This document shows, one piece after another, positions 17,779 through 27,650 of a DNA stretch of 60,888 bases. The number at the start of each line of letters is the position of its first letter. Position 1 is the first letter of the stretch. Made by a program: the position numbers and the translations under genes. The DNA is taken from the IMG/VR virus record IMGVR_UViG_3300012683_000002, positions 1 through 60,888 of that record. One strand, given 5' to 3'. Under the pieces are notes generated by a model that saw only the letters and a program-made list of their open reading frames with translations, made no database searches and had not been told where the DNA came from. The stretch comes from a virus.

Positions 17779-19013
17779 AACGGATGCTACTCGCGTTCCT
17801 TCTCTTCTGTGGATTAGCTTTAGTTTCCTCGCTCGCTGCTGGGCAAGTTAGCGGGAGTGGCGTCCCTATTTTGGGAAGTACTCAAGGGGCAACGGGTATC
17901 GGTGCTTGCGGAGCGGCAACGGGCTACACGAATACTGACACTATTACTATTTCCGCTCAGGGGTCGCTAGGAGCGGATCTGCCAAACAATTGGGTTACTT
18001 ACTTTGCCGGAAATGCTCTTCTAAAATCTACAGGCAATGGCGGCCAGTTATTATCTTCGGGAACTGATGTTGTATTCTGCACGGCGAATAATGGCACCGG
18101 AACGATCATCCCATATTACTTCGTCCCGAACAGTTGGTCGGCTACGACGGGTGCGGGGGAGTGGTATTTTCAGGCTCCATGTATCAAGAAAAGCTCAACG
18201 TGTCTTGCCTATTTATACACGGGTAAATCTAGCGCGGTGGATTTATCTTGTGGTCCAAGCGGAACGAACAACTGTAAGACGACGTTATTTGCCAGCAAGT
18301 ATCTCCGAGCTTATGACTTTGGCGGAGTCTCCGGGGGAACGCTCTCCTTTACGGATGAAACTACGAATGCTGCTTCACCCACCAATCATGGTGCGATTTC
18401 TGCGGCCGGAGAAATTAACAATGCCACCAACTACACAGGCGGCAGTAGCCAGTGGACGGATACAGGAAGTACGCTAGGTGCGCTGACAAACTTTTCTATC
18501 GAAACTTGGTTTAACGCTGTACAACCGGCAGGGTCTCAAGTTATTTCTCCAATGGGCGACTTAGATAATGGGGGTACAGTCGGCATCTACATGATCGGAA
18601 TTGGCACCGGCGGAGCTTCCTGCACTAATGGTACTTGTATGGGGTTTGGATATAAAACGTCTGGTTCTAATTATTGGCAAGGCTGGTGCAATATCAATAA
18701 TCTCAATCCTACTGGTTGGCATCACATGGTCGGTTCTCATACAGGGGGAAGTTCAAATTTTACGTTTTATTTAGATGGAGTTACTTGCTCTGTTACCGCT
18801 GGCGGCGGGGCTACTGGTAGCCCGGTTGATCCATCTACCAGTAGCATCACCTTTGCTCTCGGAAGACTTGCTAGTTTTTCGTCGCCTTTCTACTACAGCG
18901 GCAGTCTTGATGTAACGCGGGTTATGAACTTCGCCATGACCGCCGATGAAGCGCTATTTGACAATCTCAACCAATCGAGCCCGACCAGCACGTATACGGT
19001 TTCCACACCCTAA
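17775..19013 (+). CDS. Secreted LamG-like lectin protein
   Basis: 412 residues with signal peptide KRMLLAFLLFCGLALVSS and an alanine/glycine cleavage region near 22. The C-terminal half holds a LamG/concanavalin jelly roll: FSIETWFNAV, then GWHHMVGSH and FTFYLDGV, ending in SGSLDVTRVMNFAMTADEA. Such domains bind carbohydrates. It has a good GGAAGG site and overlaps both neighbours. Third of four signal-bearing genes in a row. Confidence 0.72.
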   Translation: MKRMLLAFLLFCGLALVSSLAAGQVSGSGVPILGSTQGATGIGACGAATGYTNTDTITISAQGSLGADLPNNWVTYFAGNALLKSTGNGGQLLSSGTDVVFCTANNGTGTIIPYYFVPNSWSATTGAGEWYFQAPCIKKSSTCLAYLYTGKSSAVDLSCGPSGTNNCKTTLFASKYLRAYDFGGVSGGTLSFTDETTNAASPTNHGAISAAGEINNATNYTGGSSQWTDTGSTLGALTNFSIETWFNAVQPAGSQVISPMGDLDNGGTVGIYMIGIGTGGASCTNGTCMGFGYKTSGSNYWQGWCNINNLNPTGWHHMVGSHTGGSSNFTFYLDGVTCSVTAGGGATGSPVDPSTSSITFALGRLASFSSPFYYSGSLDVTRVMNFAMTADEALFDNLNQSSPTSTYTVSTP

Positions 19014-22000
19014 TGAGACAGTTGCTCGCCATCCTCGCGCTGTGCGGTTGTTGTCTAGTTCTCCCGGTCAGTGCAACGGTTTGGAACGTCAAGACGAACT
19101 GCGGAGCTACGGGCAACGGATCGACCAACGATACCGCTGCCGTGAATACCTGCATTGGCGATCTGACGAGTGGCGACACGCTCTACTTCCCATCCGGAAC
19201 TTATTTGGTATCCCATCTCACGACCATTAGTGCGCTCTCGAATATCGTCGTATATGGCGACAGTCAGGCGTTGAGCATCATCAAGGGAAGCGCTTCTGGC
19301 GTGATCTGGCAGATTGGAGCGGCTACTCTAAGCACGGGTACGGCCAGTGTTCCGAGTGGAAACGTCTTGCTCGCTTCAACCTCTGATCTTTCGAGTTCAT
19401 TCACCGTAGGCAGTACCTTCGCTTCCACTCTCTCACCTGGAAACTTGATTTATCTATGGCAAGGCGGAGCGGATGGAAACTGTTCGCCGTCGAATACCGC
19501 GCAGTGTGATTCTGGAGGTCAAGCTACAGCCGTAGGATGCGAAGTGGATGGATGCCGTTCGGAAGTGGCTAAAGTCGCCTCCGTCTCCGGTACCACCGTG
19601 ACGGTTATTCGACCGCTCAACAACCCTTATAACCCATCCGTCAACCTGGCAGGTGTGGCGAAAATCAATGGTGTTTTGGCCGGGATCAATATCCACGATC
19701 TCACGTTCGACGGAGCAAGCACGGCCAACGTCGGCCTCTACCTCGTCGGAACCGATGGGTTGCTCGTCAATAACCTAACGGCTAAGAACACCATCGGCGC
19801 TGGATTCTCTTGCGGGGCTTCTGGGCAAACCGTCTGCGGCTGGCAACCAACAATCTCGAATATTACCGAAACAGCGACGGGAAGCAACGGCGGTTTCCCT
19901 TCCCCTGGCGGCTCGGCCTTCGTGGTCGCTTTGACGGGGTATCCCACCGTCAGCAACGTCACACTTTCCAGCCTCAACACAAACGCCTTTGGCGTGCAGC
20001 TTGGCATGTCGGGCGGGGCGGTGATGAATAACATTAGCGTGGATAAGACGGGAGGCACAGCAGGACGAGGAATCAAGCAATCAGCCGGAGCTCACACCGT
20101 CTGGAACAACGTAACCGTCACGAACGCCCCAGCAGGCTACGAGTGCGCCGACGTAACGTACTACTCGCATCACGTCACTTATATCGGAGGCATCTTTTCC
20201 GGCTGCAACACCATCGGCATTGATGGCTTTGGCAACTTCAACGACTTCCTCACTCTTATCAACGTGACTATGACGGTAGGAGCGAACGGCTCTTTGGTGA
20301 ACTTCGTTCCCGGAGCCTCTGGGCTCGGCCGGCGCGACATCAATACGACAGTCAGCGGCGGCACGTTTTCCGGCACGTCTGGGTTCGAGGAGATCCAAGC
20401 CTTCGGCAATAACGCCTACATACACGGCGCGACCATCGGCGCTGGCACGAATGGGATCAACATCAGCAGCGTGGCAACAACTGGAAACTGCATCAACAAT
20501 AATACCTTCGTAGCAGGACTCGGCTATGCCTATGCCGGTTCTGGTTCGACCGGAAAAGCCAATGGCAATGTGTTTAACGGCAACTCAGTGACGGGAGCGT
20601 TTGTAACGGGAGCGTGCGCGACTACATTCCTTCCCCTTAGTCTTGGATTTGGTTCCCAAGTAGTCGGATCGAGCAGCGCCGCGCAAGCCATCACACTGAC
20701 GAACAGCACCGCATCGTCCGTGACCATTAGTGAAGTAACGGCGACTGGGGATTATTCCCAAACCAATAACTGTGGAACGCTAGCGAGCAATGCGAGTTGT
20801 AGCATCAATGTCACCTTTACCCCGAGTGCCACTGGAACCCGGAGCGGATACTTACTAGCCTATCCCACTACGACTGGTGGGACGGCAACCATTCCTCTAA
20901 GCGGCAATGGATCGACTTCGTCCTGTTCCATGCCGAATCCCTGCGCCTACAACGGGACGGATGTGGTGTCATGGTCCACCGCTCCAAATTTGGGAAACGC
21001 CATAAATAACGGGCTGACCGTCTTCGATACGAGTTTTCTTGGTAGTGGCTGCGCTGGCGGTGTTTGCCACAACTTCGACGGCTCGGCTTTCACCAACTCT
21101 TCCTTACTGAGTCCGATCACCAGACTTACCGACTCTAAGTCGGTTCCCGGCGTCACGAACGGTACCTTCGTTGCTGGACAAGGCGGCTCGGGCGTCATCG
21201 TCGCCACCAATACAAATACTAGCTTGGTCGGTTTCAGTGGCAATGGTCCGGAATATGTGTGCCTCTTCAACACAGCGACGGGACACTGTTCTGGAATCGG
21301 AACGGGAATCGCCATCCCGACTTCGTTCAATAACGCTGGCGGCGGCTCGGCAAACGTGGGGGAGAATTTCGGCTCAATCTTCTTTTCGCTCACTGATCCA
21401 ACTGTGCTCTATGCCTTCGGCAATAACACCGATGTGACGCTCCCAACAACGGTCACGCCTTACAGCATCAACACGACGACCGGCAAGTACACAGTCGGAT
21501 TTCCGACAAAGAATGCATCCATCGTTGATTTCAAATATGGCCTACCGCTCGGCGCAGCCAACGCTCCCAACTGGCAAGCTAGTCATGCCTACCATTACGG
21601 CGATTATGTCACTCACCAATTGACTTCGGCGGAGATGGCGCGTGGCACGGGAATCCGAGCGGCAAGTACGGCCTACGCTCTTGGCGACATTGTGACCCAA
21701 AACGGCACGGCAGGAACGTGCATGTACAAGGTCACGGTCGCTGGCACATCGTCCTCCGGTGCGGCCCCAGCGTTTCTCGCGAGCGGATGCAAACTCGATA
21801 CCCTGTCCGATGGCGCAACTCTGAAGTGGCACGGCACGGCCTCAACCGCGCAGTTCACGTATCAGAACACCGGGGCGAACGGAGTGTTGTCGAACGCCTC
21901 TGTGTTCCAGTGGATTCATTCTCCGGTGACGCTTTCTACCAACACCTGCTCGATGCCGTTAAATTCGGCGGTGCTGACTTGTACGAACGCTCCATTCACC

Positions 22001-25000
22001 GCTTCGATGGTCGGACAAACCATCAGCGTGACAGGCGCGGGAGCGTCGGGGGGAGTTCTTTACGCTACCATCCTGACTTTTACCAGTTCTACTGTAGTCT
22101 CGCTTGCGTTCCCGGCTACGACCGCTGCGACGACGACGAGCGCTTCGTTGACTGGGCATCCCGACTTACTCTCGCAAGTCATTGACGCGAACGGCATCGT
22201 TTGGACGAATGTGGGGACAAATTATATTCCCACGCTCGGTTCGCAGGCATGGGCGGCGGCGGCGGGAGTCAGCCGGGATTCCAGTTATCCGGGTACGTCG
22301 TATAGCGGTAAGTACGGCATGGCACTCTCAACCAACAGTTACGGCGACAATTATCCGAATGGGGGATACTCCAAATACAACAGCGACCAAGACACCGGAA
22401 TTTGGGCCTTGGAATACGATGCTGTCACTAATATTTATCACTTGCTCAACACGGGAACCGGCATTTGGACGGATTGGTCTTGCTCAGGCGGCACGGGTTA
22501 TAGCTGTACAGGTGGAACGCGGACGCCCTCAGTCATCGGGACGATGACGAACATCGTAAACCCGGCAGGAGTGACTCCAGTTACCGGGATTACGACCCAA
22601 GCTTGTCCGTACTACATCCACAACGAGAAGATGTCGAAGAACGGCAACCACGAAGTTTTAACCACGCATGTTGTTTATCCCGCTTGCAACCCGCTGCAAA
22701 ACTTTGAAGTCTGGCAACCGCTGACTTCGGTATTTCCGTTCGACGCGCTTAATTCACTTCAGATCACGTTCTTTGGCCTGAACCACTGGGATATTGGCAC
22801 TGATAAGATTATGGCCTTCAGCCCAGGGGGATGGGGGAGTGGATCATTCCTCAGCATCTATGACGCCTCGAAGGCCTCGACGCAAGCGAACTTCTCGACC
22901 TTCCTAAAGCCGAACGTCAACTTGAGTCCGCCGCCGTATCCGGAAGGGTGCCATACGGTCTCTGGAACGAATCCTGACTGCACGCTCGGCAATGTTCTTG
23001 ATTCCCATTTGAGTGTGTCAGGAGATCACGGCAATGACCTGTATCCCGCCTGTGGTACTACGTATAACTACAAGACGCTTGGCCCTGCGATAAACGCGTG
23101 GCAGAACAAAGAGACGTGTTATCCAGTTACTCCCTCGTTTAATTCCGTCCAAGCGAACAGCGTGAATCCAGTCTGGCAGTTCTCGAACGACTTCAACACG
23201 CACACGAGCACAACTTTCTCCACGCAATTTTCGGTTAGCGAGTACTCACAAGATGCCCAATGGTTATTCTGGTCAAGCGACTGGAATTGCGGCAACGGCT
23301 CAACTACTGGCGTAGCGCCTAGCGTGTGGGCGAGCGGAACACATATCGGATTCTTGGCGGTTCCCGCAGTCCCAGCCAGTCCATCAAGCCTCTGCGGCTT
23401 GCCGTGGGCGGCGGCGAATACCTACGTTGTCGGGAACCTCATTAACCCGATTGAAGGCACTAGCGGTAGCGGCCAAGTGGACGACGTATTCCAAGCCATC
23501 TACGTGAACGGGAAATCTGGGCCGCAATCATCGTTAAGCGGCTTCCAGCCGAAGTGCGGAACGGTGTCATGCTTCACCGCCACGACTGCTCCAACGGTGT
23601 CGGCTGCGGGTAGCACGCTCTGCGACAACCAAAACTACAACGGAACGACGCAGTTAAATACCCTCAATCCCGCACTACCTTATTCAACGAGCTGCCCGAA
23701 TGGAAATGTATGGCAGGATCTCGGGCCACAAACCGGTCGCGGCGATGTCTTCGCGGCGAAACTCACTCCGACAGGCGGGGCTCCTAACCTCGCAGCTACT
23801 CCAGTCTGCTCTCCTGGAACAGGGACATACACAACAACCCAGTCGGTAACGTGCACAGACGCGAGCGTCGGCGCGATTATGTGTTTCAGCACCAACGGTT
23901 CGACGCCTGCCACAAACGGTTCGACGGGCTGCGCCTCCGGAACTCTATACTCCACAGCCATCAGTGTGGCGAGTTCGGAGACATTAAGGGTCATCGCTGG
24001 CGGGACTGGATACCTCGATAGCTCGATTGCCAGTTATATCTATACGATCAACCCTGTGGCCGCAACTCCGGTCTGCTCCCCGGTCGGAGGCACATACACT
24101 TCCACGCAGACGGTTTCCTGCACGGATTCTTCTGTTGGCTCCATCATGTGCTTCACGACAAACGGGAGTACCCCGGCAACCAATGGGACGACTGGCTGCA
24201 CAGCAGGAAGTGTTTATTTTGGAAGCATCACCGTAGCGATTTCGGAAACCTTGAAGGTCGTCGCTGGAGGGTCTGGGTTCACGGATGGCAGCGTGGCTTC
24301 TTACGCTTACGTCATCAATTTCCCTACGGCAGCGACTCCTACCTTCTCTCCCGTCGCAGGGACGTATAATCCAACCCAATCGGTGACGATCAGCACCACG
24401 AGTCCGGGAGCGATTCTCTGCTGGAATACGACGGGCTCTCCCGCAACGAATGGCATTACGGGCTGCACAACAGGCACTCTGTATTCCGGCCCAGTGAGCG
24501 TCGGTGTGAGCGAGACACTCTATGCCGTCGCGGGTGGGTCTGGATACGTCGATAGCAGCGTAGGCTCAGCCGCGTATGTCATCAAACTTCCGGCAGCAAC
24601 TCCGGTCTGCACGCCTGGGACGGGTTCCTACACGGCCGCGCAATCTGTAACCTGCACCGACTCGTCAAGCGGCGCAATCATGTGCTACACGACCAGCGGT
24701 ACGACGCCTGCGACAAACGGGACTTCTGGCTGTACAGCGGGGACGCTGTACTCGGGAGCCATCGCCATCTCCGGCTCGTCAACACTGAAAGTGATTGGTG
24801 GTGGCACGGCTTATATCGACGGGCCTGTGGGCTCATTTGTCTACACCATAAATTTCCCGACCATAGCCGCTACGCCATCGTGTTCGCCCGTTGGTGGTAC
24901 GTACACTTCGACGCAATCCGTAACCTGCACCGACAGCTCCTCGGGTGCCGTCATGTGCTATACCGTGAACGGCTCCACACCCGCCACAAATGGTTCGACG

Positions 25001-26239
25001 GGCTGCACAACCGGGATTCTCTATTCGGGTGCGATCAGCGTGGCTTCTACCGAGACGCTCAAAATCATCGCCGGTGGCACGAGCTATGTGGATAGTTCGA
25101 TTGCAACCTACGCTTACACTATCAACCCAGTAGCGGCTACGCCCTCGTGCTCCCCGGTCGCAGGCACATATGCCTCGCCACAGTCAGCGACCTGCACGGA
25201 TGCCTCTTCTGGGTCGATTATGTGTTACACGACAAACGGAGGCACGCCAGCCACGAATGGCACGAGCGGCTGTACGGCGGGAACTCTCTATTCGGGAGCT
25301 ATTTCTGTTGCGATTTCGGAGACCTTGAAAGTCATTGGCGGTGGCACTGGCTACACCGATGGTTCTGTCGCTTCCTACGCGTATGTGATTACGGTTCCGA
25401 CCGCAGCGGCCACACCTTCGTGCTCCCCGGTGGGCGCGACATACACTGTTTCACAGTCTGTAAGTTGCACGGACGCAAGTGCGGGAGCCGTGATGTGCTA
25501 TACCACGAACGGCACAACGCCTAGCACGAACGGAGTTAGCGGTTGCACGACAGGCACCTTATACTCGACCGCCATCTCGATTTCTACGACCCAAACGCTT
25601 AAAGTCATTGCAGGCGGGACAAGTTACCTCGACAGTCTGGTCGCGACGAACGCCTACGTGATTAGTCCTATCGCAGCCACGCCAGTTTGCTCTCCGATTG
25701 CCGGGTCGTATGCTTCGGCGCAGTCAGTGACGTGTACCGATGCGAGTTCCGGGGCGGTGATGTGCTTCACGACAAACGGCGCGACTCCGGCGACTAATTC
25801 AGTATCCGGGTGTACGACCGGGACGGTCTATAGTGGCGTGATCGCAGTCGCCTCGTCGCAGACCATTAAAATTATTGCTGGTGGAACGGGCTATACCGAT
25901 GGCACGGTGGCTTCTTACACCTATGTAATAAACGGGCAACCCGTCGCACCTGTAACCAGCTTATTTGCACGAGTCGTCAAGTGGAAGGGCGGAATACAGT
26001 TGACTTGGATTAAGCCCGTGCCGCAGCCGGATGTGAGCGTTAATTCCTATAGCGTGTGGCGCGGCTCGAATCCATTACTTCCAAATCCGAGCAAGATAGC
26101 GACCGTCATTCCAACTTCCTACTTCGATAAGCATTGTCGCGGGGTATGCTGTTATGAGGTCAGAGCTAACGACACGGTAGGAACCGTGCCGACAGCCGTG
26201 GTTAGTGGGCCGAGTAATATCGCGTGCGTAAGCAATTAG
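19013..26239 (+). CDS. Giant secreted beta-helix protein with eight chitobiase-C-terminal-type repeats
   Basis: 2408 residues. Signal peptide 1-21 (RQLLAILALCGCCLVLPVSA). About 22-540 is a pectate-lyase-3-type right-handed beta helix (CGATGNGSTNDTAAVNTCI, DTLYFPSGTYLV). About 545-635 is a choice-of-anchor-D-like domain (SLGFGSQVVGSSS, then CSINVTFTPSATGTRSG). About 640-1590 is a long mixed region. About 1593-2307 holds eight repeats of about 89 residues of the chitobiase/hexosaminidase C-terminal type. About 2310-2408 resembles fibronectin III. It is by far the longest gene and probably the main surface-polysaccharide-binding or -cutting protein. Such modules are typical of secreted acidobacterial proteins. 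Confidence 0.78.
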   Translation: MRQLLAILALCGCCLVLPVSATVWNVKTNCGATGNGSTNDTAAVNTCIGDLTSGDTLYFPSGTYLVSHLTTISALSNIVVYGDSQALSIIKGSASGVIWQIGAATLSTGTASVPSGNVLLASTSDLSSSFTVGSTFASTLSPGNLIYLWQGGADGNCSPSNTAQCDSGGQATAVGCEVDGCRSEVAKVASVSGTTVTVIRPLNNPYNPSVNLAGVAKINGVLAGINIHDLTFDGASTANVGLYLVGTDGLLVNNLTAKNTIGAGFSCGASGQTVCGWQPTISNITETATGSNGGFPSPGGSAFVVALTGYPTVSNVTLSSLNTNAFGVQLGMSGGAVMNNISVDKTGGTAGRGIKQSAGAHTVWNNVTVTNAPAGYECADVTYYSHHVTYIGGIFSGCNTIGIDGFGNFNDFLTLINVTMTVGANGSLVNFVPGASGLGRRDINTTVSGGTFSGTSGFEEIQAFGNNAYIHGATIGAGTNGINISSVATTGNCINNNTFVAGLGYAYAGSGSTGKANGNVFNGNSVTGAFVTGACATTFLPLSLGFGSQVVGSSSAAQAITLTNSTASSVTISEVTATGDYSQTNNCGTLASNASCSINVTFTPSATGTRSGYLLAYPTTTGGTATIPLSGNGSTSSCSMPNPCAYNGTDVVSWSTAPNLGNAINNGLTVFDTSFLGSGCAGGVCHNFDGSAFTNSSLLSPITRLTDSKSVPGVTNGTFVAGQGGSGVIVATNTNTSLVGFSGNGPEYVCLFNTATGHCSGIGTGIAIPTSFNNAGGGSANVGENFGSIFFSLTDPTVLYAFGNNTDVTLPTTVTPYSINTTTGKYTVGFPTKNASIVDFKYGLPLGAANAPNWQASHAYHYGDYVTHQLTSAEMARGTGIRAASTAYALGDIVTQNGTAGTCMYKVTVAGTSSSGAAPAFLASGCKLDTLSDGATLKWHGTASTAQFTYQNTGANGVLSNASVFQWIHSPVTLSTNTCSMPLNSAVLTCTNAPFTASMVGQTISVTGAGASGGVLYATILTFTSSTVVSLAFPATTAATTTSASLTGHPDLLSQVIDANGIVWTNVGTNYIPTLGSQAWAAAAGVSRDSSYPGTSYSGKYGMALSTNSYGDNYPNGGYSKYNSDQDTGIWALEYDAVTNIYHLLNTGTGIWTDWSCSGGTGYSCTGGTRTPSVIGTMTNIVNPAGVTPVTGITTQACPYYIHNEKMSKNGNHEVLTTHVVYPACNPLQNFEVWQPLTSVFPFDALNSLQITFFGLNHWDIGTDKIMAFSPGGWGSGSFLSIYDASKASTQANFSTFLKPNVNLSPPPYPEGCHTVSGTNPDCTLGNVLDSHLSVSGDHGNDLYPACGTTYNYKTLGPAINAWQNKETCYPVTPSFNSVQANSVNPVWQFSNDFNTHTSTTFSTQFSVSEYSQDAQWLFWSSDWNCGNGSTTGVAPSVWASGTHIGFLAVPAVPASPSSLCGLPWAAANTYVVGNLINPIEGTSGSGQVDDVFQAIYVNGKSGPQSSLSGFQPKCGTVSCFTATTAPTVSAAGSTLCDNQNYNGTTQLNTLNPALPYSTSCPNGNVWQDLGPQTGRGDVFAAKLTPTGGAPNLAATPVCSPGTGTYTTTQSVTCTDASVGAIMCFSTNGSTPATNGSTGCASGTLYSTAISVASSETLRVIAGGTGYLDSSIASYIYTINPVAATPVCSPVGGTYTSTQTVSCTDSSVGSIMCFTTNGSTPATNGTTGCTAGSVYFGSITVAISETLKVVAGGSGFTDGSVASYAYVINFPTAATPTFSPVAGTYNPTQSVTISTTSPGAILCWNTTGSPATNGITGCTTGTLYSGPVSVGVSETLYAVAGGSGYVDSSVGSAAYVIKLPAATPVCTPGTGSYTAAQSVTCTDSSSGAIMCYTTSGTTPATNGTSGCTAGTLYSGAIAISGSSTLKVIGGGTAYIDGPVGSFVYTINFPTIAATPSCSPVGGTYTSTQSVTCTDSSSGAVMCYTVNGSTPATNGSTGCTTGILYSGAISVASTETLKIIAGGTSYVDSSIATYAYTINPVAATPSCSPVAGTYASPQSATCTDASSGSIMCYTTNGGTPATNGTSGCTAGTLYSGAISVAISETLKVIGGGTGYTDGSVASYAYVITVPTAAATPSCSPVGATYTVSQSVSCTDASAGAVMCYTTNGTTPSTNGVSGCTTGTLYSTAISISTTQTLKVIAGGTSYLDSLVATNAYVISPIAATPVCSPIAGSYASAQSVTCTDASSGAVMCFTTNGATPATNSVSGCTTGTVYSGVIAVASSQTIKIIAGGTGYTDGTVASYTYVINGQPVAPVTSLFARVVKWKGGIQLTWIKPVPQPDVSVNSYSVWRGSNPLLPNPSKIATVIPTSYFDKHCRGVCCYEVRANDTVGTVPTAVVSGPSNIACVSN
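23792..25935 (+). repeat. Eight in-frame protein-domain repeats (~268 bp each)
   Basis: Each unit begins AATPxCSP, continues TYTxxQSVxCTD, then MCYTTNGxTPATNG and TGYxDGSVASYxY. The units are clearly related but diverged at the DNA level. The third lacks several of the cysteines found in the others (it reads AATPTFSPVAGTYN). Unit count and order come from reading the translation. Confidence 0.85.
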
Positions 26240-26460
26240 GTAGTAGAAGAGAACGGCTCAGTTCCCGCGAGCAGCAAATTGTCGATTTATTGCTTTGCGG
26301 CTGCGAGAATCAGGAAATTGGAAAAGCGCTAGGCATTGCGGAACGAACCGTGAAGTTTCACATGAACCGTCTATTTGCGCGTTTTGGGATTAACGATGGG
26401 ATTAAGCGAGTGAAGCTGGCGGTACTGATGTACAAAAAAGAACTAGCGAGGGGCAAATGA
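26224..26460 (+). CDS. Second orphan LuxR/GerE-type HTH protein
   Basis: 78 residues from GTG 26224, overlapping the end of the giant gene by 16 bases. It is a lone LuxR C-terminal domain (LSSREQQIVDLLLCGCENQEI, then IAERTVKFHMNRLFARFGI). No sensor domain is present. It sits between the adhesion block and the lysis cassette and overlaps the next gene by ATGA. It could time lysis genes or act on host promoters; sequence cannot decide. Confidence 0.8.
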   Translation: MRKQLGSRRERLSSREQQIVDLLLCGCENQEIGKALGIAERTVKFHMNRLFARFGINDGIKRVKLAVLMYKKELARGK

Positions 26461-26735
26461 TCGCATGGGTGGAATCGCACGGGTTAGAGGTTTTGGTGAT
26501 GTACTACGTGTTCGCCGCGTTCACGGGCGGGATGCCAACCCCCTCCGACAATGCCACCGTTCTCTATCGCTGGGCCTTTAGCTCGCTCAGCATCTTGAAT
26601 GGAAGCATTGCTCGCCTCGTTGCGACCCAGCTTCCCGCATCCAAGGTTGGGCAGGCTTTAACCAGTGGGCCTCCCATAGCACCGATTGTTGTTGCGAAAC
26701 CAGAAGCAGTTGAACCCAAGGAGGAAAAACCATGA
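26457..26735 (+). CDS. Membrane protein of lysis cassette
   Basis: 92 residues from ATG 26457 (ATGA overlap). One hydrophobic segment (LEVLVMYYVFAAFTGGM) is followed by an acidic/Pro tail ending EPKEEKP. Its position before a holin-like gene suggests a holin partner or antiholin. No family recognised. Confidence 0.6.
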   Translation: MIAWVESHGLEVLVMYYVFAAFTGGMPTPSDNATVLYRWAFSSLSILNGSIARLVATQLPASKVGQALTSGPPIAPIVVAKPEAVEPKEEKP

Positions 26736-26890
26736 ACCGAGAAATGGTGTTGTTGGTATTCGCGTTTGTGTTTTTTATCATCGCAGCATTCTTTAGCCCT
26801 GGCGTTCCACCGCAAGGGCCGTGGTACGGTCGTTTTCACTTCGGTTGGGCTGGACTAGCGTTTTGGGTTGCGACACTCATTTTCAGATAG
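26732..26890 (+). CDS. Holin candidate, 52 aa, two membrane segments
   Basis: 52 residues with AAGGAGGA upstream and ATGA overlap. Two hydrophobic segments (VLLVFAFVFFIIAAFF and WAGLAFWVATLIF) are joined by a short Pro/Gly/Arg loop, the class II holin pattern. It lies three genes ahead of the endolysin. Holins open the inner membrane at the lysis time. Confidence 0.65.
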   Translation: MNREMVLLVFAFVFFIIAAFFSPGVPPQGPWYGRFHFGWAGLAFWVATLIFR

Positions 26891-26904
26891 CCGAGGGAAA
26901 GGTT

Positions 26905-27165
26905 GTGCATGGAGCTTCTGTCGATCAAGTCACTGGGCTCATCGTTCTTTTCGTGCTTGGTGCTTTCACTTTATTTTTTCGTCGCCTTATCCGTGACTTG
27001 GATGATGCTACGAAAGCCATTGCGGAGCTTCGCGATGAAACTCGAAAAGACATTGGAGAGCTTCGCGATGAAGTGCACAACCTTAGTCTCAAGGTTGCGA
27101 GGATCACGGAGCGCGACCGGAACCGTCGCCTCTCAGATTATGACGAGAATTCCAATAACGATTAG
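26905..27165 (+). CDS. Membrane-anchored coiled-coil protein, possible inner spanin
   Basis: 86 residues from GTG 26905 with GAGGGAAA upstream. One membrane segment (GLIVLFVLGAFTLFF) is followed by a charged helix with heptads (ATKAIAELRDETRKDIGELRD) and a basic tail. An N-terminal anchor plus periplasmic coiled coil fits an inner spanin, and a lipoprotein gene follows the endolysin. The overlapping frame from ATG 26910 looks like a shadow. Confidence 0.55.
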   Translation: MHGASVDQVTGLIVLFVLGAFTLFFRRLIRDLDDATKAIAELRDETRKDIGELRDEVHNLSLKVARITERDRNRRLSDYDENSNND

Positions 27166-27173
27166 GCATCCTT

Positions 27174-27641
27174 ATGGACCCGCGTAGCGAATCCCGGTTA
27201 GCTCTCGTCAACCCGCAACTCGCGGAGAAGATCAGGAATCTTGCTGCGCTCTTAAAGGGAAGCAACATCCGGGTTACGCAGGGATTGCGCTCGTGGGGCG
27301 AACAGGAAGCCCTCTACGCGCAGGGCAGAACTCTTCCGGGGCCGAAAGTCACGAACGCGATGCCGGGATACTCGTGGCACAATTTTGGGCTTGCGGTGGA
27401 TGTCGCACCCTTCGATGCGGCTGGACAGCCGGACTGGAATGCCGCCGATCCCGTCTGGAGAATGATTATCTCGGTTGGGGAAGGAATGGGTCTTTACTCC
27501 GGGGACGAGTTCCTGCATTGTAAAGACGAACCTCACTTCCAGTTGACAGGTACATTCCCAGTTTCGCCAAACGACGAAGCGAGAGAGTTATTAGCGCACT
27601 CTGGCATGGAAGCAGTCTGGAAAGCAGCAGGACTTGCGTAA
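27174..27641 (+). CDS. Endolysin, M15 (VanY/L-Ala-D-Glu) peptidase
   Basis: 155 residues. The zinc motif GYSWHNFGLAVDVAPF gives His69 and Asp76, and DEPHFQL gives catalytic Glu119 and zinc ligand His121, the full M15 set. These enzymes cut the peptide stems of peptidoglycan (L-alanyl-D-glutamate or D,D-carboxypeptidase type). No signal peptide, so export depends on the holin. It sits in a lysis cassette in the middle of the tail operon. Confidence 0.92.
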   Translation: MDPRSESRLALVNPQLAEKIRNLAALLKGSNIRVTQGLRSWGEQEALYAQGRTLPGPKVTNAMPGYSWHNFGLAVDVAPFDAAGQPDWNAADPVWRMIISVGEGMGLYSGDEFLHCKDEPHFQLTGTFPVSPNDEARELLAHSGMEAVWKAAGLA

Positions 27642-27650
27642 AGGAGAACA

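Noticed and set aside
23792-25935. Regular ~268-bp repeats as a possible CRISPR array
   Set aside because: They are diverged, in-frame protein-domain repeats, not short identical repeats with spacers.
26903-27187. Overlapping frame from ATG 26910 with a hydrophobic stretch
   Set aside because: The GTG 26905 frame gives a better membrane plus coiled-coil protein and its own SD.
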